Assembly: GCA_938073895.1 (NCBI GenBank)
Contig: CALJFB010000010.1
Coordinates: forward strand, 62,001 to 126,000
DNA: 64,000 nucleotides
Reading direction: 5' to 3'
DNA from: an uncultured Flavobacteriaceae bacterium
GTDB taxonomy: Bacteria > Bacteroidota > Bacteroidia > Flavobacteriales > Flavobacteriaceae
Shown in pieces: positions 29,393 through 38,208 of this stretch. The notes beneath the pieces were generated by a model. That model did no database searches and was not told where the DNA came from. It was given only the letters and a program-made list of their open reading frames with translations. Position numbers and translations under genes: made by a program. Numbering within the stretch: the first letter of the stretch is position 1; every line of letters begins with the position of its first letter.

Positions 29393-29956
29393 ATGAAAAA
29401 AGCAATTACACTTTTTACTTTAGCTTTATTACTAACTTCTTCGGCAATGGCTCAAGATATTTTTAGTAAATATTCAGACAACAGTAAAGTAACTTACATA
29501 TCTATTAAACCTAAAATGTTTAAACTTTTAGCTAAAATGGATATAGATACAGACGATGAAGAAGCACAACAATATATTGAAATGGTAAATAGTATTACCA
29601 GTTTTAAAACCATTATGACTAGCGATAAATCTATTGCCTTAGACTTTACAAAATATGTAAGCAAGTCGTCTAAAAAGTTAGAAGAATTAATGAAAGTTAA
29701 AGACAATGGCGTTGTAATGACATTTTACATTAAAGAAGGAAAAGACGAAGATCACGTAAGCGAATTGTTAATGTTTGTAGATGGATTAACAGATATTACA
29801 AAAGAGGCAAACGTAAATCTTAACGGAAAAAAGAGAACTTTAGAATCTATAGTTATGTCTTTAACTGGAGATATAAATTTAAACCAAATCTCTAAATTAA
29901 CTAGTAAAATGAATTTACCTGGTGGAGATGCTTTAGATAAGAAAAACAAAAAGTAA
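29393..29956 (+). CDS. DUF4252-like exported protein
   Basis: Signal peptide MKKAITLFTLALLLTSSAMAQ (start 29393 rather than 29363); MVNSITSFKTIMTSDK... Confidence 0.8.
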   Translation: MKKAITLFTLALLLTSSAMAQDIFSKYSDNSKVTYISIKPKMFKLLAKMDIDTDDEEAQQYIEMVNSITSFKTIMTSDKSIALDFTKYVSKSSKKLEELMKVKDNGVVMTFYIKEGKDEDHVSELLMFVDGLTDITKEANVNLNGKKRTLESIVMSLTGDINLNQISKLTSKMNLPGGDALDKKNKK

Positions 29957-29957
29957 G

Positions 29958-30488
29958 ATGAAAAACTTACTATACATTTGCTTATTATGTTTAACAGTAA
30001 TTGCTTGTAAAGACGAAGATTCTATACAAACCTTCTTTGTAGAACACCAAGAACAGCCAAGTTATTCTTTAGTCGATATTTCTAAAACATTAATAGATTT
30101 CTCTACTGCAGATTTAACAGAAGATGAGCGTAATGCTTATAATTCTTTAGACAAATTACACGTCTTAATGTATAAAGCTACAGATAGCACTCAAGACAGT
30201 TATAATAAAGAGTTAAAACAGATTCAAAAAGTATTTAAAAATCCAGATTACTCAGAATTAATGGCGTTTAGTTCGGCTGGAATGAAATTTAAAATTAATT
30301 CTATTGGAGAAGAAAATATAGTAGACGAAGTTCTAGTTCTAGCAAGTGCAAATTCCATGGGTTTTGCAGCAATTAGAGTTTTAGGAGAAGATATGAGTCC
30401 AGAAAAAATTGCAGCTTTAATTTATAAAATGAAAGATGCTAATTTAGATAATAACAAATTAAAAGGCATTATAGACTTTCTTAAATAA
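29958..30488 (+). CDS. DUF4252-like lipoprotein
   Basis: Lipobox LCLTVIAC; 1 nt after preceding gene. Confidence 0.7.
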   Translation: MKNLLYICLLCLTVIACKDEDSIQTFFVEHQEQPSYSLVDISKTLIDFSTADLTEDERNAYNSLDKLHVLMYKATDSTQDSYNKELKQIQKVFKNPDYSELMAFSSAGMKFKINSIGEENIVDEVLVLASANSMGFAAIRVLGEDMSPEKIAALIYKMKDANLDNNKLKGIIDFLK

Positions 30489-30513
30489 AGTTTATAGTAA
30501 TTGGTTAATGTAG

Positions 30514-30545
30514 AAAAGGCTTTCCGTATGGAAAGCCTTTTTGTT
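30514..30545. terminator. Terminator after ECF operon
   Basis: aaaaggctttcc-gta-tggaaagcctttttg. Confidence 0.8.
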
Positions 30546-30638
30546 TTTATTAAGTTTATAGTTACAGTAGAGCTTATAAAATTTGCTCAAAACAGGTTAA
30601 AATCTATAGTTTAGCTTATCTGTTTTTTTTGCAGTAAA

Positions 30639-30824
30639 CTAAATAAACTTATCGTCGTCTTCTTTTATTTTTGGAGCTTTAATAAGTTGTATTAAAACTA
30701 ATAAAGCGGTAAAAACAATAATTCCAATAACTACATAATAATGTAAAACATCTAAAATTCCACCAAGAATAAGCGTACTATAACATATAGCACAGATTAT
30801 TAAAGTGGTTTTATTAGAAAACAT
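30639..30824 (-). CDS. Small hypothetical membrane protein
   Basis: 61 aa, two TM helices, adjacent to and co-directional with purB. Confidence 0.6.
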   Translation of the reverse strand: MFSNKTTLIICAICYSTLILGGILDVLHYYVVIGIIVFTALLVLIQLIKAPKIKEDDDKFI

Positions 30825-30825
30825 A

Positions 30826-32169
30826 TTAAATACCTGTATAGTTACTTGGTGTTATAGCTTTTAATTCTGTTTTAATAGCAGCACTAACTTCTAAAGTGTC
30901 AATAAAATTTGCAATAGAGGTTTGCGTAATAGCTTCGTTAGTTCGAGTTAAACCTTTTAAAGCTTCGTAAGGATTTGGATAAGCTTCTCGTCGCAATATA
31001 GTCTGAATTGCCTCTGCAACCACAGCCCAATTATTTTCAAGATCTTGAGCAAATTTAGCTTCGTTTAATAATAATTTACCTAAACCTTTTAACGTACTAG
31101 CAAAACCAATTAAAGTATGTCCAAAAGGAACACCAACATTACGTAAAACAGTACTATCTGTTAAATCGCGTTGTAATCTAGATAGTGGTAATTTAGCAGC
31201 TAGATGCTCAAAAATAGCATTAGCTAGACCTAAATTTCCTTCAGAGTTTTCAAAATCTATAGGATTTACCTTATGTGGCATTGCGCTACTTCCAACTTCT
31301 CCAGCTTTAATTTTTTGCTTAAAATAATCCATAGAAACATACGTCCAAATATCTCTATCTAAATCAATAATAATAGTATTTAAGCGTTTCATTGTATCAA
31401 ATAAAGCTGCCATATGGTCGTAATGCTCAATTTGAGTTGTTGGGAACGAATGGTATAAACCAAGTTTTTCTTGTACAAATTTACCACCAAATGCTTTCCA
31501 ATCTATTTGTGGATAAGCAACGTGATGTGCATTAAAGTTTCCAGTTGCACCACCAAATTTAGCAGCACTTGGAATATCATTTAATAAATTAAATTGCTCT
31601 TTTAAACGTACAGCAAAAACTTCAATTTCTTTTCCTAAACGTGTAGGAGAAGCTGGTTGTCCGTGCGTACGCGCTAACATTGGAATATGTGCCCAATCTT
31701 TAGCTAACGTTTCTATTTTCTCTAAAACATTTAAGTATTCAGGAACGTAAACATCGTTCATTGCATCTTTAATACTTAAAGGAATTGCAGTGTTATTAAT
31801 GTCTTGAGACGTTAATCCAAAATGGATAAATTCCTTGTACTCGCTTAAACCAAGCTTATCAAATTGTTCTTTAATAAAATATTCAACCGCTTTAACATCG
31901 TGGTTAGTTACTTTTTCTATGTCTTTTATAGCTTGTGCATTTTTGGCAGAGAAATTTTTATAAATAGCTCTTAAATCTTCAAAAATAGCTGGATCAACAG
32001 ATTTTAGTTGAGGTAAAGGAATTTCGCATAATGCAATAAAATATTCTATTTCTACAAGAACTCTGTATTTTATTAAGGCTTCTTCAGAAAAATAGTGTTG
32101 TAATTTTTCTACTTTACTTCTGTAACGACCATCTATTGGCGAAATAGCATTTAAGGCTGATAATGACAT
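30826..32169 (-). CDS. purB: Adenylosuccinate lyase
   Basis: LNAISPIDGRYRSK, SSAMPHKVNPIDFENSEGN signature. Confidence 0.97.
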   Translation of the reverse strand: MSLSALNAISPIDGRYRSKVEKLQHYFSEEALIKYRVLVEIEYFIALCEIPLPQLKSVDPAIFEDLRAIYKNFSAKNAQAIKDIEKVTNHDVKAVEYFIKEQFDKLGLSEYKEFIHFGLTSQDINNTAIPLSIKDAMNDVYVPEYLNVLEKIETLAKDWAHIPMLARTHGQPASPTRLGKEIEVFAVRLKEQFNLLNDIPSAAKFGGATGNFNAHHVAYPQIDWKAFGGKFVQEKLGLYHSFPTTQIEHYDHMAALFDTMKRLNTIIIDLDRDIWTYVSMDYFKQKIKAGEVGSSAMPHKVNPIDFENSEGNLGLANAIFEHLAAKLPLSRLQRDLTDSTVLRNVGVPFGHTLIGFASTLKGLGKLLLNEAKFAQDLENNWAVVAEAIQTILRREAYPNPYEALKGLTRTNEAITQTSIANFIDTLEVSAAIKTELKAITPSNYTGI

Positions 32170-32507
32170 ATATTATGTTGTTTTTTTGAAAGCTGCTAAG
32201 ATACGTTAGAAAGTTATAAGAGCGAAGTTTTGAGTTAAGAAAAGAGATTTTAGAATTAAGAATTAAGTTTTTATAAATTGGTATTTAAGTATACTAGAAT
32301 AGTAATTTTTCACACGATTTTTTTCTACTTGTAGGTTTTTATTAATAGTTTTTTTGTGTGTAAAACATAGATAATTTAAAAAAGCAATGTTAAACTAAGC
32401 TTGTAGAAGTGGTATTTTTAGTAAGAAATTTAATAATGTCTTAAAATTAATACTTAAAATCATTTCAATACATATAACCTAAAGTTTACAGCGCAAAGTT
32501 AATGTTA

Positions 32508-33065
32508 TCAAATTTTTTTCAAAATATGTCTTGCTCTAGCTTTAAAAGCGGCACTTTGTGTACTAAAATCACGTTCTAAAATAAGGCGTAATTCTGGATA
32601 AATCCAATCAAATTCTTTTCCAAATAAAAATAAAGTATGCATAGAATATGCCTTTACTGCAACTTTTTGCTCGGTAATCATCCAATCAAAACAAGCTTCA
32701 ATAATTAGTTCTTTATTGGCGTTGGTTAAACGTGTTTTTAGGCTGCTGTTTTGTTTTCCAAAATTAGCTTTGGCAATATATTCGCAAATTTTGGCGCAAG
32801 GTCTTAAAGCTGAGTCTAATTTTATATGCTTTAAATGCGGTAGAAACTCATCTAAATACGGTGCAAATTTTTCTAAATAATCGTTGCAAAAAAACTCTAA
32901 AACCCAAGCTGCTCTTGGCGAAATTTTATCGTTTACCATATATAATATCTCAAGGAGTTGTGGTATTAATTTAGGTTGAGAAATAACCAAATTTGCATAA
33001 AACTGCCGTTTCTCTCTAGAATGATTTACGTAGTTTAATTCTTTATAAAGCGCTTCTGTTGTCAC
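32508..33065 (-). CDS. HEAT-like helical hypothetical protein
   Basis: All-helical repeats (LIPQLLEILYMVNDKISPRAAWVLEFFCNDYLEKFAPYLDEFLPHL); no lyase signature. Confidence 0.7.
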   Translation of the reverse strand: MTTEALYKELNYVNHSREKRQFYANLVISQPKLIPQLLEILYMVNDKISPRAAWVLEFFCNDYLEKFAPYLDEFLPHLKHIKLDSALRPCAKICEYIAKANFGKQNSSLKTRLTNANKELIIEACFDWMITEQKVAVKAYSMHTLFLFGKEFDWIYPELRLILERDFSTQSAAFKARARHILKKI

Positions 33066-33103
33066 AATTTTGGTTATTTTTAGATTTTTAAATTCTATTA
33101 CAG

Positions 33104-33580
33104 ATGAAAATTACAAAAAAGATATTACTTGGATTATCATTCTTGTTTTTAATTGCACAATTTTTTGGTCCAGATAAAAACCAAAGTAGTTTAGAAGATA
33201 TAAAATCTTTTTTAGTTGAAACCAATCCACCAAAAGAAGTTAAAGCAATTTTAGAAACCGCTTGTTTTGATTGCCATAGTAGTAACACGCGTTATCCCTG
33301 GTACAACAATATTACACCAGTAAATTATTGGTTGGCAGATCATGTTAACAACGGAAAAAAACATTTTAATGTATCTAAGTGGAATAACTATTCCATGAAG
33401 AAAAAAGACCATAAATTAGACGAATTAATAGAAGAAGTAGAAGCAAATAAAATGCCTTTAGAATCTTATACTTTTACACATGGCGACGCTAATTTAACCA
33501 ATATTCAAATTAAGCAAGTTACAGAATGGGCTAAAAATGTACGTGCTTTTTATGCACTACAACAACATGTAGCACAATAA
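33104..33580 (+). CDS. Haem-binding domain protein
   Basis: CFDCHSSNTRYPWYNNITPVNYWLADHVNNGKKHFNVSKW; CxxCH motif, N-terminal TM. Confidence 0.88.
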   Translation: MKITKKILLGLSFLFLIAQFFGPDKNQSSLEDIKSFLVETNPPKEVKAILETACFDCHSSNTRYPWYNNITPVNYWLADHVNNGKKHFNVSKWNNYSMKKKDHKLDELIEEVEANKMPLESYTFTHGDANLTNIQIKQVTEWAKNVRAFYALQQHVAQ

Positions 33581-33592
33581 TATTATTAATTA

Positions 33593-34825
33593 ATGTCTAA
33601 AAAACAACTGTTAATTATTGGTTTTGTTTGGCCAGAACCTAAAAGTTCTGCTGCAGGATCGCGAATGCTTCAAATTGTAGATGTGTTTTTAAACGCAGAT
33701 TATAAGATTACGTTTGCAACAGCTTGCGCCAAAACAGAAAATGCATTTAATTTAAGTTCTATTGGAGTAGAAGCGACTCAAATTGAATTAAATAATTCTA
33801 ATTTCGATACTTTTATTAGCAATTTAAACCCAAACGTGGTTTTGTTTGATCGATTTATGATTGAAGAGCAATTTGGTTGGCGAGTTTTAGAACAATGCCC
33901 AAATGCCTTAAAAGTTCTAGATACAGAAGATTTTCATTCCTTACGAAAAGGAAGACATCAAGCTTTTAAAAACAAAGAACAGTTTAACGACAATTATTTG
34001 TACAACGATTTTGCTAAACGCGAAATTGCAAGTATTCTAAGATGCGATCTTACTTTAATGATTTCAGAATTTGAAATAGAGTTGCTTCAAACTAAATTTC
34101 ACATTCAAGCATCGCAACTGTATTATTTGCCTTTTTTAATTAATATAGATTCTGAAGCATTAAAAAACACGCCTAAATTTGAAGATAGAAATCATATCGT
34201 TACTATTGGAAACTTTATGCACGAACCTAATTGGCAATCGGTATTGTTTTTAAAGCAACAAGTTTGGCCCAAATTAAGTCAGTTATTACCAAAAGTAGAA
34301 CTACATATTTATGGTTCTTATGTGTCTCAAAAAGCAATGCAATTGCATAAACCAAAAGAACGTTTTTTTATAAAAGGATTTACAGAAAATGTAAATACAG
34401 TAATGCAAAATGCTAAAATTTGCACCGCATATTTGCCATTTGGCGCAGGTTTAAAAGGAAAATTGTTAGATGCTATGCAAAACGGAACACCTTGCGTAAT
34501 GAATTCTATTGCTGCCGAAGCTATGTTTGGGAAACTTAATTCTAACGGAATTATAGAAGATAATATTGATACATTTATTACAAGAACAGTAGAATTATAC
34601 CATGCAAAAACAAGTTGGGAAACAGCTCAAAAAAATGGTTTTAAAACATTAAATAAACGCTTTTCTAAATCTTTATTCGAAGTTGATTTTAATTCTAAAA
34701 TTGAAGAATTACTTACAAATCTTCATACTCATAGGCAACAACATTTTATCAGTCAAATATTACAACACCAAACCTTACAAAGCTCAAAGTATATGAGTAA
34801 GTGGATAGAGGAAAAGAACAAATAA
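33593..34825 (+). CDS. Glycosyltransferase (GT4-like)
   Basis: GFVWPEPKSSAAGSRM, IVTIGNFMHEPNWQSVLFLKQQVWPKL, FGAGLKGKLLDAMQNGTPCV. Confidence 0.8.
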   Translation: MSKKQLLIIGFVWPEPKSSAAGSRMLQIVDVFLNADYKITFATACAKTENAFNLSSIGVEATQIELNNSNFDTFISNLNPNVVLFDRFMIEEQFGWRVLEQCPNALKVLDTEDFHSLRKGRHQAFKNKEQFNDNYLYNDFAKREIASILRCDLTLMISEFEIELLQTKFHIQASQLYYLPFLINIDSEALKNTPKFEDRNHIVTIGNFMHEPNWQSVLFLKQQVWPKLSQLLPKVELHIYGSYVSQKAMQLHKPKERFFIKGFTENVNTVMQNAKICTAYLPFGAGLKGKLLDAMQNGTPCVMNSIAAEAMFGKLNSNGIIEDNIDTFITRTVELYHAKTSWETAQKNGFKTLNKRFSKSLFEVDFNSKIEELLTNLHTHRQQHFISQILQHQTLQSSKYMSKWIEEKNK

Positions 34826-34828
34826 GTT

Positions 34829-35170
34829 TTAAGTTTTCTTTTTTAATTCTAAAGACATTTTTTTAAGCTCAACAATTTTAGCCGCTAATTTTGCTTTTGT
34901 TGTTGTAAAATCATTGTACATATCGTTATTATTAATAATACCATCTTGGTTTTCATCAAACATCCAAGAAATTTTTATTTCAGCATTATCCTTATATTTT
35001 TTATAAATTATAGCAATTAGATCCCAATTATAGTTTGCAATTTGTTTTATTTTAGATGTTTTAATTGAATAAAAGTTACCATTAATAATTGTAGTTACAT
35101 CATTTTGTTGCGCATTTATTGAAAATGTTACACAAAAAATAAAAGCAATAGATAGTATTGTGTTTTTCAT
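34829..35170 (-). CDS. Exported small protein with one EF-hand-like loop
   Basis: Signal peptide ILSIAFIFCVTFSINAQ; DENQDGIINNND loop. Confidence 0.65.
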   Translation of the reverse strand: MKNTILSIAFIFCVTFSINAQQNDVTTIINGNFYSIKTSKIKQIANYNWDLIAIIYKKYKDNAEIKISWMFDENQDGIINNNDMYNDFTTTKAKLAAKIVELKKMSLELKKKT

Positions 35171-35242
35171 AATTAAAAATATTTGACAATAAATATAATA
35201 ATTTTATCTTGCTAATTCGGTTTTGTAAAGTAAATTTGTGTT

Positions 35243-35827
35243 ATGTCGTATCAATCACTTTTAGATTATATTAATGCAGTTGTTCCTTTAACAAAATCGG
35301 AAGAAGTTGAGTTAACTAATCTTGTAACTAAACGCAAATACTTAAAAGGTCAGTTTATATTACAGCAAGGCGATATTGCACAGCAACAATGCTTTTTGGT
35401 TTCAGGTTGTACCAAAATGTTTCATTCAGACGATTCTGGACAAGAACATATTATTTTGTTTGCTGTAGAAAATTGGTGGACATCGGACATTGGAAGTTTT
35501 ATTTCGCAAACTCCAGCAGATTTTAATGTACAATGTATAGAAGATACCGAAGTTATTCAGATTTCAGCTCAGAATATCGAAACACTTTTTATTGCTATAC
35601 CTAAGTTAGAACGCTTTTTTAGAAAAATTATAGAAAAAGCTTTCGTAGCATTGCAAAAACGAATGGTTAGAAATTTTAGTTTAACAGCTAAAGAACGCTA
35701 CATTATTTTTAGAAGTACATATCCAGAATTAGAGCAGCGCATTCCACAATATATGATTGCATCTTATTTAGGAATTACTAAAGAATTTTTTAGCAAAATG
35801 AAACGTCAGGTTTTATTAGATAATTAG
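35243..35827 (+). CDS. Crp/Fnr family transcriptional regulator
   Basis: cNMP-binding domain (KGQFILQQGDIAQQQCFLVSGCTKMF), C-terminal HTH (IPQYMIASYLGITKEFFSKMKRQ). Confidence 0.88.
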   Translation: MSYQSLLDYINAVVPLTKSEEVELTNLVTKRKYLKGQFILQQGDIAQQQCFLVSGCTKMFHSDDSGQEHIILFAVENWWTSDIGSFISQTPADFNVQCIEDTEVIQISAQNIETLFIAIPKLERFFRKIIEKAFVALQKRMVRNFSLTAKERYIIFRSTYPELEQRIPQYMIASYLGITKEFFSKMKRQVLLDN

Positions 35828-35998
35828 CCATTTAAAAAACGTCTCGATTTAAATTTTAATAACCACGAATTTACTTAATAAGACGTTTAAGCAAACATAT
35901 TAATCTACATTAACATTATTTAATAATCTACCTTATTTTTATGGTGGTTAAAACCTTGCATCTTTGCAGAGTAAAATAAATAAATTAAAAATTATATT

Positions 35999-36574
35999 AT
36001 GAAAAACGTATTTAAAACAACAGTATTAGCTGCATTAGTAGCATTTTTAAGTTTCTCGTTTACAACATTAACAGAAACAAAACCTGTAAAAGCTTCAGAA
36101 AGTGTAGTAACTTGGAAAGGTTATAAAGTAACAGGTTCTCACGAAGGAACTATTGCAATTAAAAGCGGAAATTTAAACTTTGATGAAGCTGTTTTAGTTG
36201 GTGGGAATTTTGAAATAGATATGACTTCTATAAATACAACAGATTTAAAAGGCGAAATGAAAGGAAATTTAGATGGACATTTAAAATCAGACGATTTTTT
36301 TGGTGTAGCAAAATTTCCAACTGCAAGCTTAAAAATTACTAAAGTAACACCAAACGGAAAAAATGCGTATAATGTTGAAGGCGATTTAACTATTAAAGGA
36401 AAAACAAATAATCAAGCCTTTACAATGTCTATATACGGAAATAAGGCTACGGCAAACTTAAAAGTAGATCGTACTAAATACGATGTTCGTTATGGTTCTA
36501 CAAGCTTTTTTGATGGTTTAAAAGACAAAGCTATTTATGATGAATTTGACTTAAATGTAGATTTAGTATTCTAA
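35999..36574 (+). CDS. YceI family protein
   Basis: SVVTWKGYKVTGSHEGTIAIKSGNLNFD, DDFFGVAKFPTASLKIT, LTIKGKTNNQAFTMSI. Confidence 0.92.
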   Translation: MKNVFKTTVLAALVAFLSFSFTTLTETKPVKASESVVTWKGYKVTGSHEGTIAIKSGNLNFDEAVLVGGNFEIDMTSINTTDLKGEMKGNLDGHLKSDDFFGVAKFPTASLKITKVTPNGKNAYNVEGDLTIKGKTNNQAFTMSIYGNKATANLKVDRTKYDVRYGSTSFFDGLKDKAIYDEFDLNVDLVF

Positions 36575-36599
36575 ATTTTTAAATTGACAAATAAGAAAT

Positions 36600-36629
36600 A
36601 AAAAAGCAACCTTTAAGGTTGCTTTTTTA
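36600..36629 (+). terminator. Terminator after yceI-like gene
   Basis: aaaaaagcaacctttaaggttgctttttt. Confidence 0.8.
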
Positions 36630-36891
36630 TTTCTTAACTTTTTTAATGAATTTCTAGGGGTTTAATTATTCAAAAACTTAATGGAATAGATTAGTTAAAC
36701 GGCTAATTCTTACCTAGGTTTTGTTTACGTATTAAAACAATCAAGCAAATAAATAGTATAGTTTTAATTAATATAAAAAATGGTTGTTTTTATTTAATTT
36801 GTTTAGAGAAAGCATTTGTTTTGGCACTTAATGTTATAAGCTAAACAAATGTGCATTAAACTTAAAACTAAGTTCTGTTAGTTAGTAAAAT

Positions 36892-36928
36892 AAAAAAAAT
36901 CCACTTTAAAATTAAAGTGGATTTTTTA
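36892..36928. terminator. Bidirectional terminator downstream of dnaN
   Basis: aaaaaaaatccactttaaaattaaagtggatttttt. Confidence 0.75.
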
Positions 36929-36982
36929 ATAAATTAAGTTTCTATAAAGGCTATAAACCAAATACTAAAACCAGAATTAAAC

Positions 36983-38101
36983 CTAAGCATTAAGCATAAC
37001 TGGCATAACAAGCATTGTAACTTGTTCTCCTTCATCTAAACCATCTATTGGTGTTAAAATACCGGCGCGGTTTGGCATGCTCATTTCTAATTGTACATCT
37101 TCAGATGTTAAGTTATTTAACATTTCTGTTAAGAAACGCGAGTTAAAACCAATTTGCATATCATCGCCTTGGTAGTCGCAAGTTAAACGTTCTTCTGCTT
37201 TGTTTGAATAATCAATATCTTCGGCAGAAATATTTAATTCTGCACCAGCAATCTTTAATCTAATTTGGTGTGTTGTTTTGTTAGAGAAAATACTTACACG
37301 TCTAACAGAACTTAAAAATTGACTACGTTGAATAGTTAATTTATTTGGGTTTTCTTTTGGAATTACAGCTTCATAGTTAGGATATTTTCCATCTATTAAT
37401 CTACAGATTAAAACTGTGTTTTCAAATGTAAATTTAGCGTTAGAATCGTTATATTCAATAGTAACATCTTCTTCGCTTGCCGATAAAATTCCTTTTAATA
37501 AATTTAAAGGTTTTTTAGGCATAATAAATTCAGCAGTTTCTGTTGCTTTAATATCTGCACGAGAATATTTTACTAATTTGTGAGCATCTGTTGCAACAAA
37601 AGTTAAACCTTCTGTAGAGAACTGAAAAAATACACCACTCATTACTGGTCGTAAATCGTCGTTTCCAGCAGCAAAAATGGTTTTATTAATAGCAGTTGCT
37701 AAAATATGTCCGGATAATGTTGTAGCACTTGGATCTTCTAATGCTACAGATTTTGGAAACTCGTTTCCGTTAGCGTAAGCTAAAGCATATTTACCATGGT
37801 TAGAGCTAATTTCAATAGTGTTATTTTCTTCAATAACAAAGGTTAAAGGTTGCTCAGGAAAAGTCTTTAACGTGTCTAATAATAGCTTTGCAGGAATAGC
37901 AACACTTCCTTGATTATCGCTTTCTACATCTAAAGTAGAAGACATTGTAGTTTCTAAATCGCTAGCAGATACAATTAATTGGTTCTGGTTTAATTCGAAT
38001 AAGAAATTATCTAAAATAGGTAAGGTATTAGAGCTGTTAATTACGCCTCCTAAAACTTGTAATTGTTTAAGTAAATATGTACTTGATACTATAAATTTCA
38101 T
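36983..38101 (-). CDS. dnaN: DNA polymerase III subunit beta (sliding clamp)
   Basis: MKFIVSSTYLLKQLQVLGGVINSSNTLPILDNFLF, C-terminal VTMLVMPVMLNA. Confidence 0.97.
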   Translation of the reverse strand: MKFIVSSTYLLKQLQVLGGVINSSNTLPILDNFLFELNQNQLIVSASDLETTMSSTLDVESDNQGSVAIPAKLLLDTLKTFPEQPLTFVIEENNTIEISSNHGKYALAYANGNEFPKSVALEDPSATTLSGHILATAINKTIFAAGNDDLRPVMSGVFFQFSTEGLTFVATDAHKLVKYSRADIKATETAEFIMPKKPLNLLKGILSASEEDVTIEYNDSNAKFTFENTVLICRLIDGKYPNYEAVIPKENPNKLTIQRSQFLSSVRRVSIFSNKTTHQIRLKIAGAELNISAEDIDYSNKAEERLTCDYQGDDMQIGFNSRFLTEMLNNLTSEDVQLEMSMPNRAGILTPIDGLDEGEQVTMLVMPVMLNA

Positions 38102-38208
38102 AGCTTTTACTTTAAATGTATTATAAACTGAATTTCAGTTTTTTTATTTGGGTTTTATTAACAAAGATATTGTTTCCTCTTAAAATAAGGAAACAAACTT
38201 ATTAACAT

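Noticed and set aside
32170-32507. Possible ncRNA or mobile remnant in the purB upstream gap
   Set aside because: AT-rich with no clear hairpin, terminal repeats or ORF; nothing supportable
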